Positions 11,401 to 25,370 of a stretch of DNA of 64,000 nucleotides are shown piece by piece. Source of the stretch: Litoditis marina (Eukaryota; Nematoda; Chromadorea; Rhabditida; Rhabditidae); contig OZ038435.1 of the NCBI GenBank assembly GCA_964036275.1, positions 28,377,521-28,441,520 on the forward strand, read 5' to 3'. The translations under genes and the position numbers were made by a program. Below the pieces are notes generated by a model. That model worked only from the letters and a program-made list of their open reading frames with translations, was not told the origin of the DNA and ran no database searches. Positions within the stretch are counted from its first letter, which is position 1; each line of letters begins with the position of its first letter.

Positions 11401-14400
11401 AGTCCATCAGGCTACACAGAGATAACTCCTACGGTGGGTAGAAGGTTTGGAAAAGGGGGTATGCAACAGAAAGGGTTGGGAAAAGTAACCTTCCACCCAT
11501 AGTAGAAGTTCACCCGGTGAAGTCCATCAGGCTACACAGAGATAACTCCCACGGTGGGTAGAAGGTTTGGAAAAGGGGGTATGCAAGAGGAAGGGTTGGG
11601 AAAAGTAACCTCCCACCCATAGTAGAAGTTCACCCGGTGAAGTCCATCAGGCTACACAGAGATAACTCCCACGGTGGGTAGAAGGTTTGGAGAAGGGGTA
11701 AGCAAAAGAAAGGGTTGGGAAAAGTAACCGAAAGAAAGGGTTGGGAAAAGTAACCGAAAGAAAGGGTTGGGAAAAGTAACCTCCCACCCATAGTAAGAGT
11801 TCACCCGGTGAAGACCGTCAGGCTACACAGAGATAACTCCCACGGTGGGTAGAAGGTTTGGAAAAGGGAGTAAGCAAGAGAAAGGGTTGGGAAAAGTAAC
11901 CTCCCACCCATTGTAGAAGTTCACCCGGTGAAGACCGTCAGGCTACACAGAGATAACTCCCACGGTGGGTAGAAGGTTTGGAAATGAAGTAAGCAAAAGA
12001 AGAGGGTTGGGAAAAGTAACCGAAAGAAAGGGTTGGGAAAAGTAACCGAAAGAAAGGGTTGGGAAAAGTAACCTCCCACCCATAGTAAGAGTTCACCCGG
12101 TGAAGACCGTCAGGCTACACAGAGATAACTCCCACGGTGGGTAGAAGGTTTGGAAAAGGGAGTAAGCAAGAGAAAGGGTTGGGAAAAGTAACCTCCCACC
12201 CATTGTAGAAGTTCACCCGGTGAAGACCGTCAGGCTACACAGAGATAACTCCCACGGTGGGTAGAAGGTTTGGAAAAGGAGTAAGCAAAAGAAAGGATTG
12301 GGAAAAGTAACCTCCCACCCATAGTAGAAGTTCACCCGGTGAAGTCCATCAGGCTACACAGAGATAACTCCCACGGTGGGTAGAAGGTTTGGAAAAGGGG
12401 GTATGCAAGAGGAAGGGTTGGGAAAAGTAACCTCCCACCCATAGTAGAAGTTCACCCGGTGAAGTCCATCAGGCTACACAGAGATAACTCCCACGGTGGG
12501 TAGAAGGTTTGGAAATGAAGTAAGCAAAAGAAATGGTTGGGAAAAGTAACCTCCCACCCATTGTAGAAGTTCACCCGGTGAAGTCCATCAGGCTACACAA
12601 AGATAACTCTCACGGTGGGTAGAAGGTTTGGAAATGAAGTAAGCAAAAGAAAGGGTTGGGAAAAGTAACCGAAAGAAAGGGTTGGGAAAAGTAACCTCCC
12701 ACCCATAGTAAGAGTTCACCCGGTGAAGACCGTCAGGCTACACAGAGATAACTCCCACGGTGGGTAGAAGGTTTGGAAAAGGGAGTAAGCAAGAGAAAGG
12801 GTTGGGAAAAGTAACCTCCCACCCATTGTAGAAGTTCACCCGGTGAAGACCGTCAGGCTACACAGAGATAACTCCCACGGTGGGTAGAAGGTTTGGAAAA
12901 GGAGTAAGCAAAAGAAAGGGTTGGGAAAAGTAACCTCCCACCCATAGTAGAAGTTCACCCGGTGAAGTCCATCAGGCTACACAGAGATAACTCCCACGGT
13001 GGGTAGAAGGTTTGGAGAAGGGGTAAGCAAAAGAAAGGGTTGGGAAAAGTAACCTCCCACCCATAGTAGAAGTTCACCCGGTGAAGTCCATTAGGCTACA
13101 CATAGATAACTCCCACGGTGGGTAGAAGGTTTGGAAAAGGGGGTATGCAAGAGGAAGGGTTGGGAAAAGTAACCTCCCACCCATAGTAATTTCTCGTAAT
13201 TCGTAATTTTCTCGTAATTGGAGTGCCACATATACCAATGTGGAAAGACACGTGTTCAATCGCGAATAAACATTCATTCATTCATTCATAGTAGAAGTTC
13301 ACCCGGTGAAGTCCATCAGGCTACACAGAGATAACTCCCACGGTGGGTAGAAGGTTTGGAAATGAAGTAAGCAAAAGAAATGGTTGGGAAAAGTAACCTC
13401 CCACCCATAGTAGAAGTTCACCCGGTGAAGTCCATTAGGCTACACATAGATAACTCCCACGGTGGGTAGAAGGTTTGGAAAAGGGGGTATGCAAGAGGAA
13501 GGGTTGGGAAAAGTAACCTCCCACCCATAGTAGAAGTTCACCCGGTGAAGTCCATCAGGCTACACAGAGATAACTCCCACGGTGGGTAGAAGGTTTGGAA
13601 ATGAAGTAAGCAAAAGAAATGGTTGGGAAAAGTAACCTCCCACCCATAGTAGAAGTTCACCCGGTGAAGTCCATCAGGCTACACAGAGATAACTCCCACG
13701 GTGGGTAGAAGGTTTGGAAAAGGGGGTATGCAAGAGGAAGGGTTGGGAAAAGTAACCTCCCACCCATAGTAGAAGTTCACCCGGTGAAGTCCATCAGGCT
13801 ACACAGAGATAACTCCCACGGTGGGTAGAAGGTTTGGAAAAGGGAGTAAGCAAGAGAAAGGGTTGGGAAAAGTAACCTCCAACCCATAGTAGAAGTTCAC
13901 CCGGTGAAGACCGTCAGGCTACACAGAGATAACTCCCACGGTGGGTAGAAGGTTTGGAAAAGGGAGTAAGCAAGAGAAAGGGTTGGGAAAAGTAACCTCC
14001 CACCCATTGTAGAAGTTCACCCGGTGAAGACCGTCAGGCTACACAGAGATAACTCCCACGGTGGGTAGAAGGTTTGGAAAAGGAGTAAGCAAAAGAAAGG
14101 GTTGGGAAAAGTAACCTCCCACCCATAGTAGAAGTTCACCCGGTGAAGTCCATCAGGCTACACAGAGATAACTCCCACGGTGGGTAGAAGGTTTGGAAAA
14201 GGGGGTATGCAAGAGGAAGGGTTGGGAAAAGTAACCTCCCACCCATAGTAGAAGTTCACCCGGTGAAGTCCATCAGGCTACACAGAGATAACTCCCACGG
14301 TGGGTAGAAGGTTTGGAAATGAAGTAAGCAAAAGAAATGGTTGGGAAAAGTAACCTCCCACCCATTGTAGAAGTTCACCCGGTGAAGTCCATCAGGCTAC

Positions 14401-16394
14401 ACAAAGATAACTCTCACGGTGGGTAGAAGGTTTGGAAATGAAGTAAGCAAAAGAAAGGGTTGGGAAAAGTAACCGAAAGAAAGGGTTGGGAAAAGTAACC
14501 TCCCACCCATAGTAAGAGTTCACCCGGTGAAGACCGTCAGGCTACACAGAGATAACTCCCACGGTGGGTAGAAGGTTTGGAAAAGGGAGTAAGCAAGAGA
14601 AAGGGTTGGGAAAAGTAACCTCCCACCCATTGTAGAAGTTCACCCGGTGAAGACCGTCAGGCTACACAGAGATAACTCCCACGGTGGGTAGAAGGTTTGG
14701 AAAAGGAGTAAGCAAAAGAAAGGGTTGGGAAAAGTAACCTCCCACCCATAGTAGAAGTTCACCCGGTGAAGTCCATCAGGCTACACAGAGATAACTCCCA
14801 CGGTGGGTAGAAGGTTTGGAGAAGGGGTAAGCAAAAGAAAGGGTTGGGAAAAGTAACCTCCCACCCATAGTAGAAGTTCACCCGGTGAAGTCCATTAGGC
14901 TACACATAGACAACTCCCACGGTGGGTAGAAGGTTTGGAAAAGGGAGTAAGCAAGAGAAAGTGTTGGGAAAAGTAACCTCCCACCCATAGTAGAAGTTCA
15001 CCCGGTGAAGTCCATCAGGCTACACAGAGATAACTCCCACGGTGGGTAGAATGTTTGGAAAAGGGGGTATGCAACAGAAAGGGTTGGGAAAAGTAATCTC
15101 CCACCCATAGTAGAAGTTCACCCGGTGAAGTCCATCAGGCTACACAGAGATAACTCCCACGGTGGGTGGAAGGTTTGGAAAAGGAGTAAGCAAAAGAAAG
15201 GGTTGGGAAAAGCAACCTCCCACCCATAGTAGAAGTTCACCCGGTGAAGTCCATCAGGCTACACAGAGATAACTCCCACGGTGGGTAGAAGGTTTGGAAA
15301 TGAAGTAAGCAAAAGAAAGGGTTGGGAAAAGTAACCGAAAGAAAGGGTTGGGAAAAGTAACCTCCCACCCATAGTAAGAGTTCACCCGGTGAAGACCGTT
15401 AGGCTACACAGAGATAACTCTCACGGTGGGTAGAAGGTTTGGAAAAGTGAGTAAGCGAGAGAAAGGGTTGGGAAAAGTAACCTTCCACCCATTGTAGAAG
15501 TTCACCCGGTGAAGACCGTCAGGCTACACAGAGATAACTCCCACGGTGGGTAGAAGGTTTGGAAAAGGGAGTAAGCAAGAGAAAGGGTTGGGAAAAGTAA
15601 CCTCCCACCCATTGTAGAAGTTCACCCGGTGAAGTCCATCAGGCTACACAAAGATAACTCTCACGGTGGGTAGAAGGTTTGGAAATGAAGTAAGCAAAAG
15701 AAAGGGTTGGGAAAAGTAACCGAAAGAAAGGGTTGGGAAAAGTAACCTCCCACCCATAGTAAGAGTTCACCCGGTGAAGACCGTCAGGCTACACAGAGAT
15801 AACTCCCACGGTGGGTAGAAGGTTTGGAAAAGGGAGTAAGCAAGAGAAACGGTTGGGAAAAGTAACCTCCCACCCATTGTAGAAGTTCACCCGGTGAAGA
15901 CCGTCAGGCTACACAGAGATAACTCCCACGGTGGGTAGAAGGTTTGGAAAAGGAGTAAGCAAAAGAAAGGGTTGGGAAAAGTAACCTCCCACCCATAGTA
16001 GAAGTTCACCCGGTGAAGTCCATCAGGCTACACAGAGATAACTCCCACGGTGGGTAGAAGGTTTGGAGAAGGGGTAAGCAAAAGAAAGGGTTGGGAAAAG
16101 TAACTTCCCACCCATAGTAGAAGTTCACCCGGTGAAGTCCATTAGGCTACACATAGATAACTCCCACGGTGGGTAGAAGGTTTGGAAAAGGGAGTAAGCA
16201 AGAGAAAGTGTTGGGAAAAGTAACCTCCCACCCATAGTAGAAGTTCACCCGGTGAAGTCCATCAGGCTACACAGAGATAACTCCCACGGTGGGTAGAAGG
16301 TTTGGAAAAGGGGGTATGCAACAGAAAGGGTTGGGAAAAGTAATCTCCCACCCATAGTAGAAGTTCACCCGGTGAAGTCCATCAGGCTACACAG
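11401..16394 (+). repeat. Satellite segment without a clear single period
   Basis: Ordinary 119-120 bp monomers, many with two or three copies of the 26 bp motif (for example 11700-11775 and 12000-12065). Stretches are re-used locally: the CACAAAGATAACTCTCACGG type recurs near 12597, 14402 and 15651. The segment also hosts the retroposon fragment at 13189-13286. I see no gene in it. Confidence 0.8.
13189..13286 (+). mobile_element. Truncated retroposon 3' end with (CATT)4 tail
   Basis: A 98 bp stretch unrelated to the satellite splits one monomer. It is flanked by the 7 bp direct repeat CATAGTA (13182-13188 and 13287-13293), which is present once in uninterrupted monomers. The insert ends with GCGAATAAA followed by four CATT units. 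A target duplication, a 3' microsatellite tail and lack of a 5' body are the usual signs of target-primed reverse transcription of a non-LTR element or SINE, so I read this as a 5'-truncated copy. GTGTTCAATCGC loosely resembles a tRNA T-arm or B box, which would favour a SINE, but this is weak. The family is not identified. Confidence 0.7.
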
Positions 16395-19300
16395 AGATAA
16401 CTCCCACGGTGAGTGGAAGGTTTGGAAAAGGAGTAAGCAAAAGAAAGGGTTGGGAAAAGCAACCTCCCACCCATAGTAGAAGTTCACCCGGTGAAGTCCA
16501 TCAGGCTACACAGAGATAACTCCCACGGTGGGTAGAAGGTTTGGAAATGAAGTAAGCAAAAGAAAGGGTTGGGAAAAGTAACCGAAAGAAAGGGTTGGGA
16601 AAAGTAACCTCCCACCCATAGTAAGAGTTCACCCGGTGAAGACCGTCAGGCTACACAGAGATAACTCTCACGGTGGGTAGAAGGTTTGGAAAAGTGAGTA
16701 AGCGAGAGAAAGGGTTGGGAAAAGTAACCTTCCACCCATTGTAGAAGTTCACCCGGTGAAGACCGTCAGGCTACACAGAGATAACTCCCACGGTGGGTAG
16801 AAGGTTTGGAAAAGGGAGTAAGCAAGAGAAAGGGTTGGGAAAAGTAACCTCCCACCCATAGTAGAAGTTCACCCGGTGAAGTCCATCAGGCTACACAGAG
16901 ATAACTCCCACGGTGGGTAGAAGGTTTGGAAAAGGCAGTAAGCAAAAGAAAGGGTTGGGAAAAGTAATCTCCCACCCATAGTAGAAGTTCACCCGGTGAA
17001 GTCCATCAGGCTACACAGAGATAACTCCCACGGTGGGTAGAAGGTTTGGAAAAGGAGTAAGCAAAGGAAAGGGTTGGGAAAAGTATCCTTCCACCCATAG
17101 TAGAAGTTCACCCGGTGAAGTCCATCAGGCTACACAGAGATAACTCTCACGGTGGGTAGAAGGTTTGGAAAAGGGGTAAGCAAAAGAAAGGGTTGGGAAA
17201 AGTAACCTCCCACCCATAGTAGAAGTTCACCCGGTGAAGTCCATCAGGCTACACAGAGATAACTCCCACGGTGGGTAGAAGGTTTGGAAAAGGGGTAAGC
17301 GAAAGAAAGGGTTGGGAAAAGTAACCTTCCACCCATAGTAGAAGATCACCCGGTGAAGTCCATCAGGCTACACAGAGATAACTCCCACGGTGGGTAGAAG
17401 GTTTGGAAAAGGGGGTAAGCAAAAGAAAGGGTTGGGAAATGTAACCTCCCACCCATAGTAGAAGTTCACCCGGTGAAGTCCATCAGGCTACACAGAGATA
17501 ACTCCCACGGTGGGTAGAAGGTTTGGAAAAGGGGGTAAGCAAAAGAAAGGGTTTGGAAAAGTAACCTCCCACCCATAGTAGAAGTTCACCCGGTGAAGTC
17601 CATCAGGCTACACAGAGATAACTCCCACGGTGGGTAGAAGGTTTGGAAAAGGGGTAAGCAAAAGAAAGGGTTGGGAAAAGTAACCTCCCACCCATAGTAG
17701 AAGTTCACCCGGTGAAGTCCATCAGGCTACACAGAGATAACTCCCACGGTGGGTAGAAGGTTTGGAAAAGGGGGTAAGCAAAAGAAAGGGTTGGGAAAAG
17801 TAACCTCCCACCCATAGTAGAAGTTCACCCGGTGAAGTCCATCAGGCTACACAGAGATAACTCCCACGGTGGGTAGAAGGTTTGGAAAAAGGGTAAGCAA
17901 AAGAAAGGGTTGGGAAAAGTAACCTCCCACCCATAGTAGAAGTTCACCCGGTGAAGTCCATTAGGCTACACATAGATAACTCCCACGGTGGGTAGAAGGT
18001 TTGAAAAAGGAGTAAGCAAAAGAAAGGGTTGGGAAAAGTAACCTCCCACCCATAGTAGAAGTTCACCCGGTGAAGTCCATCAGGCTACACAGAGATAACT
18101 CCCACGGTGGGTAGAAGGTTTGGAAAAGAAGTAAGCAACAGAAAGGGTTGGGAAAAGTAACCTCCCACCTATAGTAAGAGTTCACCCGGTGAAGACCGTC
18201 AGGCTACACAGAGATAACTCCCACGGTGGGTAGAAGGTTTGGAAAAGGGGTAAGCAACAGAAAGGGTTGGGGAAAGTAACCTCCCACCCATAGTAAGATT
18301 TCACCCGGTGAAGACCGTCAGGCTACACAGAGATAACTCCCACGGTGGGTAGAAGGTTTGGAAAAGGGAGTAAGCAAGAGAAAGGGTTGGGAAAAGTAAC
18401 CTCCCACCTATAGTAAGAGTTCACCCGGTGAAGACCGTCAGGCTACACAGAGATAACTCCCACGGTTTGTAGAAGGTTTGGAAAAGGGAGTAAGCAAGAG
18501 AAAGGGTTGGGAAAAGTAACCTCCCACCCATAGTAGAAGTTCACCCGGTGAAGGCCGTCAGGCTACACAGAGCTAACTCCCACGGTGGGTAGAAGGTTTG
18601 GAAAAGAGAGTAAGCAAGAGAAAGGGTTGGGAAAAGTAACCTCCCACCCATTGTAGAAGTTCACTCGGTGAAGGCCGTCAGGCTACACAGAGATAACTCC
18701 CACGGTGGGTGGAAGGTTTGGAAAAGGAGTAAGCAAAAGAAAGGGTTGGGAAAAGCAACCTCCCACCCATAGTAGAAGTTCACCCGGTGAAGTCCATCAG
18801 GCTACACAGAGATAACTCCCACGGTGGGTAGAAGGTTTGGAAATGAAGTAAGCAAAAGAAAGGGTTGGGAAAAGTAACCGAAAGAAAGGGTTGGGAAAAG
18901 TAACCTCCCACCCATAGTAAGAGTTCACCCGGTGAAGACCGTCAGGCTACACAGAGATAACTCTCACGGTGGGTAGAAGGTTTGGAAAAGTGAGTAAGCG
19001 AGAGAAAGGGTTGGGAAAAGTAACCTTCCACCCATTGTAGAAGTTCACCCGGTGAAGACCGTCAGGCTACACAGAGATAACTCCCACGGTGGGTAGAAGG
19101 TTTGGAAAAGGGAGTAAGCAAGAGAAAGGGTTGGGAAAAGTAACCTCCCACCCATAGTAGAAGTTCACCCGGTGAAGTCCATCAGGCTACACAGAGATAA
19201 CTCCCACGGTGGGTAGAAGGTTTGGAAAAGGCAGTAAGCAAAAGAAAGGGTTGGGAAAAGTAATCTCCCACCCATAGTAGAAGTTCACCCGGTGAAGTCC

Positions 19301-22300
19301 ATCAGGCTACACAGAGATAACTCCCACGGTGGGTAGAAGGTTTGGAAAAGGAGTAAGCAAAGGAAAGGGTTGGGAAAAGTATCCTTCCACCCATAGTAGA
19401 AGTTCACCCGGTGAAGTCCATCAGGCTACACAGAGATAACTCTCACGGTGGGTAGAAGGTTTGGAAAAGGGGTAAGCAAAAGAAAGGGTTGGGAAAAGTA
19501 ACCTCCCACCCATAGTAGAAGTTCACCCGGTGAAGTCCATCAGGCTACACAGAGATAACTCCCACGGTGGGTAGAAGGTTTGGAAAAGGGGTAAGCGAAA
19601 GAAAGGGTTGGGAAAAGTAACCTTCCACCCATAGTAGAAGATCACCCGGTGAAGTCCATCAGGCTACACAGAGATAACTCCCACGGTGGGTAGAAGGTTT
19701 GGAAAAGGGGGTAAGCAAAAGAAAGGGTTGGGAAATGTAACCTCCCACCCATAGTAGAAGTTCACCCGGTGAAGTCCATCAGGCTACACAGAGATAACTC
19801 CCACGGTGGGTAGAAGGTTTGGAAAAGGGGGTAAGCAAAAGAAAGGGTTTGGAAAAGTAACCTCCCACCCATAGTAGAAGTTCACCCGGTGAAGTCCATC
19901 AGGCTACACAGAGATAACTCCCACGGTGGGTAGAAGGTTTGGAAAAGGGGTAAGCAAAAGAAAGGGTTGGGAAAAGTAACCTCCCACCCATAGTAGAAGT
20001 TCACCCGGTGAAGTCCATCAGGCTACACAGAGATAACTCCCACGGTGGGTAGAAGGTTTGGAAAAGGGGGTAAGCAAAAGAAAGGGTTGGGAAAAGTAAC
20101 CTCCCACCCATAGTAGAAGTTCACCCGGTGAAGTCCATCAGGCTACACAGAGATAACTCCCACGGTGGGTAGAAGGTTTGGAAAAAGGGTAAGCAAAAGA
20201 AAGGGTTGGGAAAAGTAACCTCCCACCCATAGTAGAAGTTCACCCGGTGAAGTCCATTAGGCTACACATAGATAACTCCCACGGTGGGTAGAAGGTTTGA
20301 AAAAGGAGTAAGCAAAAGAAAGGGTTGGGAAAAGTAACCTCCCACCCATAGTAGAAGTTCACCCGGTGAAGTCCATCAGGCTACACAGAGATAACTCCCA
20401 CGGTGGGTAGAAGGTTTGGAAAAGAAGTAAGCAACAGAAAGGGTTGGGAAAAGTAACCTCCCACCTATAGTAAGAGTTCACCCGGTGAAGACCGTCAGGC
20501 TACACAGAGATAACTCCCACGGTGGGTAGAAGGTTTGGAAAAGGGGTAAGCAACAGAAAGGGTTGGGGAAAGTAACCTCCCACCCATAGTAAGATTTCAC
20601 CCGGTGAAGACCGTCAGGCTACACAGAGATAACTCCCACGGTGGGTAGAAGGTTTGGAAAAGGGAGTAAGCAAGAGAAAGGGTTGGGAAAAGTAACCTCC
20701 CACCTATAGTAAGAGTTCACCCGGTGAAGACCGTCAGGCTACACAGAGATAACTCCCACGGTTTGTAGAAGGTTTGGAAAAGGGAGTAAGCAAGAGAAAG
20801 GGTTGGGAAAAGTAACCTCCCACCCATAGTAGAAGTTCACCCGGTGAAGGCCGTCAGGCTACACAGAGCTAACTCCCACGGTGGGTAGAAGGTTTGGAAA
20901 AGAGAGTAAGCAAGAGAAAGGGTTGGGAAAAGTAACCTCCCACCCATTGTAGAAGTTCACTCGGTGAAGGCCGTCAGGCTACACAGAGATAACTCCCACG
21001 GTGGGTGGAAGGTTTGGAAAAGGAGTAAGCAAAAGAAAGGGTTGGGAAAAGCAACCTCCCACCCATAGTAGAAGTTCACCCGGTGAAGTCCATCAGGCTA
21101 CACAGAGATAACTCCCACGGTGGGTAGAAGGTTTGGAAATGAAGTAAGCAAAAGAAAGGGTTGGGAAAAGTAACCGAAAGAAAGGGTTGGGAAAAGTAAC
21201 CTCCCACCCATAGTAAGAGTTCACCCGGTGAAGACCGTCAGGCTACACAGAGATAACTCTCACGGTGGGTAGAAGGTTTGGAAAAGTGAGTAAGCGAGAG
21301 AAAGGGTTGGGAAAAGTAACCTTCCACCCATTGTAGAAGTTCACCCGGTGAAGACCGTCAGGCTACACAGAGATAACTCCCACGGTGGGTAGAAGGTTTG
21401 GAAAAGGGAGTAAGCAAGAGAAAGGGTTGGGAAAAGTAACCTCCCACCCATAGTAGAAGTTCACCCGGTGAAGTCCATCAGGCTACACAGAGATAACTCC
21501 CACGGTGGGTAGAAGGTTTGGAAAAGGCAGTAAGCAAAAGAAAGGGTTGGGAAAAGTAATCTCCCACCCATAGTAGAAGTTCACCCGGTGAAGTCCATCA
21601 GGCTACACAGAGATAACTCCCACGGTGGGTAGAAGGTTTGGAAAAGGAGTAAGCAAAGGAAAGGGTTGGGAAAAGTATCCTTCCACCCATAGTAGAAGTT
21701 CACCCGGTGAAGTCCATCAGGCTACACAGAGATAACTCTCACGGTGGGTAGAAGGTTTGGAAAAGGGGTAAGCAAAAGAAAGGGTTGGGAAAAGTAACCT
21801 CCCACCCATAGTAGAAGTTCACCCGGTGAAGTCCATCAGGCTACACAGAGATAACTCCCACGGTGGGTAGAAGGTTTGGAAAAGGGGTAAGCGAAAGAAA
21901 GGGTTGGGAAAAGTAACCTTCCACCCATAGTAGAAGATCACCCGGTGAAGTCCATCAGGCTACACAGAGATAACTCCCACGGTGGGTAGAAGGTTTGGAA
22001 AAGGGGGTAAGCAAAAGAAAGGGTTGGGAAATGTAACCTCCCACCCATAGTAGAAGTTCACCCGGTGAAGTCCATCAGGCTACACAGAGATAACTCCCAC
22101 GGTGGGTAGAAGGTTTGGAAAAGGGGGTAAGCAAAAGAAAGGGTTTGGAAAAGTAACCTCCCACCCATAGTAGAAGTTCACCCGGTGAAGTCCATCAGGC
22201 TACACAGAGATAACTCCCACGGTGGGTAGAAGGTTTGGAAAAGGGGTAAGCAAAAGAAAGGGTTGGGAAAAGTAACCTCCCACCCATAGTAGAAGTTCAC

Positions 22301-25300
22301 CCGGTGAAGTCCATCAGGCTACACAGAGATAACTCCCACGGTGGGTAGAAGGTTTGGAAAAGGGGGTAAGCAAAAGAAAGGGTTGGGAAAAGTAACCTCC
22401 CACCCATAGTAGAAGTTCACCCGGTGAAGTCCATCAGGCTACACAGAGATAACTCCCACGGTGGGTAGAAGGTTTGGAAAAAGGGTAAGCAAAAGAAAGG
22501 GTTGGGAAAAGTAACCTCCCACCCATAGTAGAAGTTCACCCGGTGAAGTCCATTAGGCTACACATAGATAACTCCCACGGTGGGTAGAAGGTTTGAAAAA
22601 GGAGTAAGCAAAAGAAAGGGTTGGGAAAAGTAACCTCCCACCCATAGTAGAAGTTCACCCGGTGAAGTCCATCAGGCTACACAGAGATAACTCCCACGGT
22701 GGGTAGAAGGTTTGGAAAAGAAGTAAGCAACAGAAAGGGTTGGGAAAAGTAACCTCCCACCTATAGTAAGAGTTCACCCGGTGAAGACCGTCAGGCTACA
22801 CAGAGATAACTCCCACGGTGGGTAGAAGGTTTGGAAAAGGGGTAAGCAACAGAAAGGGTTGGGGAAAGTAACCTCCCACCCATAGTAAGATTTCACCCGG
22901 TGAAGACCGTCAGGCTACACAGAGATAACTCCCACGGTGGGTAGAAGGTTTGGAAAAGGGAGTAAGCAAGAGAAAGGGTTGGGAAAAGTAACCTCCCACC
23001 TATAGTAAGAGTTCACCCGGTGAAGACCGTCAGGCTACACAGAGATAACTCCCACGGTTTGTAGAAGGTTTGGAAAAGGGAGTAAGCAAGAGAAAGGGTT
23101 GGGAAAAGTAACCTCCCACCCATAGTAGAAGTTCACCCGGTGAAGGCCGTCAGGCTACACAGAGCTAACTCCCACGGTGGGTAGAAGGTTTGGAAAAGAG
23201 AGTAAGCAAGAGAAAGGGTTGGGAAAAGTAACCTCCCACCCATTGTAGAAGTTCACTCGGTGAAGGCCGTCAGGCTACACAGAGATAACTCCCACGGTGG
23301 GTGGAAGGTTTGGAAAAGGAGTAAGCAAAAGAAAGGGTTGGGAAAAGCAACCTCCCACCCATAGTAGAAGTTCACCCGGTGAAGTCCATCAGGCTACACA
23401 GAGATAACTCCCACGGTGGGTAGAAGGTTTGGAAATGAAGTAAGCAAAAGAAAGGGTTGGGAAAAGTAACCGAAAGAAAGGGTTGGGAAAAGTAACCTCC
23501 CACCCATAGTAAGAGTTCACCCGGTGAAGACCGTCAGGCTACACAGAGATAACTCTCACGGTGGGTAGAAGGTTTGGAAAAGTGAGTAAGCGAGAGAAAG
23601 GGTTGGGAAAAGTAACCTTCCACCCATTGTAGAAGTTCACCCGGTGAAGACCGTCAGGCTACACAGAGATAACTCCCACGGTGGGTAGAAGGTTTGGAAA
23701 AGGGAGTAAGCAAGAGAAAGGGTTGGGAAAAGTAACCTCCCACCCATAGTAGAAGTTCACCCGGTGAAGTCCATCAGGCTACACAGAGATAACTCCCACG
23801 GTGGGTAGAAGGTTTGGAAAAGGCAGTAAGCAAAAGAAAGGGTTGGGAAAAGTAATCTCCCACCCATAGTAGAAGTTCACCCGGTGAAGTCCATCAGGCT
23901 ACACAGAGATAACTCCCACGGTGGGTAGAAGGTTTGGAAAAGGAGTAAGCAAAGGAAGGGGTTGGGAAAAGTATCCTTCCACCCATAGTAGAAGTTCACC
24001 CGGTGAAGTCCATCAGGCTACACAGAGATAACTCTCACGGTGGGTAGAAGGTTTGGAAAAGGGGTAAGCAAAAGAAAGGGTTGGGAAAAGTAACCTCCCA
24101 CCCATAGTAGAAGTTCACCCGGTGAAGTCCATCAGGCTACACAGAGATAACTCCCACGGTGGGTAGAAGGTTTGGAAAAGGGGTAAGCGAAAGAAAGGGT
24201 TGGGAAAAGTAACCTTCCACCCATAGTAGAAGTTCATCCGGTGAAGTCCATCAGGCTACACAGAGATAACTCCCACGGTGGGTAGAAGGTTTGGAAAAGG
24301 GGGTAAGCAAAAGAAAGGGTTGGGAAATGTAACCTCCCACCCATAGTAGAAGTTCACCCGGTGAAGTCCATCAGGCTACACAGAGATAACTCCCACGGTG
24401 GGTAGAAGGTTTGGAAAAGGGGGTAAGCAAAAGAAAGGGTTTGGAAAAGTAACCTCCCACCCATAGTAGAAGTTCACCCGGTGAAGTCCATCAGGCTACA
24501 CAGAGATAACTCCCACGGTGGGTAGAAGGTTTGGAAAAGGGGTAAGCAAAAGAAAGGGTTGGGAAAAGTAACGTCCCACCCATAGTAGAAGTTCACCCGG
24601 TGAAGTCCATCAGGCTACACAGAGATAACTCCCACGGTGGGTAGAAGGTTTGGAAAAGGGGGTAAGCAAAAGAAAGGGTTGGGAAAAGTAACCTCCCACC
24701 CATAGTAGAAGTTCACCCGGTGAAGTCCATCAGGCTACACAGAGATAACTCCCACGGTGGGTAGAAGGTTTGGAAAAAGGGTAAGCAAAAGAAAGGGTTG
24801 GGAAAAGTAACCTCCCACCCATAGTAGAAGTTCACCCGGTGAAGTCCATTAGGCTACACATAGATAATTCCCACGGTGGGTAGAAGGTTTGAAAAAGGAG
24901 TAAGCAAAAGAAAGGGTTGGGAAAAGTAACCTCCCACCCATAGTAGAAGTTCACCCGGTGAAGTCCATCAGGCTACACAGAGATAACTCCCACGGTGGGT
25001 AGAAGGTTTGGAAAAGAAGTAAGCAACAGAAAGGGTTGGGAAAAGTAACCTCCCACCTATAGTAAGAGTTCACCCGGTGAAGACCGTCAGGCTACACAGA
25101 GATAACTCCCACGGTGGGTAGAAGGTTTGGAAAAGGGGTAAGCAACAGAAAGGGTTGGGAAAAGTAACCTCCCACCTATAGTAAGATTTCACCCGGTGAA
25201 GACCGTCAGGCTACACAGAGATAACTCCCACGGTGGGTAGAAGGTTTGGAAAAGGGAGTAAGCAAGAGAAAGGGTTGGGAAAAGTAACCTCCCACCTATA

Positions 25301-25370
25301 GTAAGAGTTCACCCGGTGAAGACCGTCAGGCTACACAGAGATAACTCCCACGGTTTGTAGAAGGTTTGGA
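16395..25370 (+). repeat. Higher-order repeat, 2296 bp period, ~3.9 copies
   Basis: The cleanest higher-order block in the window. The marker AAAAGGCAGTAAGC falls at intervals of exactly 2296 bp (its GG at 16934, 19230, 21526 and 23822). Approximate copies are 16395-18690, 18691-20986, 20987-23282 and a partial 23283-25370. Rare single-monomer markers recur in the same order in the copies: GGGAAATGTAACC, GGGTTTGGAAAAG, GTATCCTTCC, CGGTTTGTAGAAGG and AGAGCTAACT. Copies 1-3 share AGAAGATCACCC, which copy 4 replaces with AGAAGTTCATCC. The unit holds about 19 monomers, one carrying a doubled 26 bp motif. Near-identity between copies implies recent amplification. Confidence 0.92.

Noticed and set aside
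13074..13281. Two overlapping minus-strand frames through the 98 bp insertion
   Set aside because: They run from the retroposon tail into the satellite, and both start within or at the edge of the CATT tail. No domain is visible.
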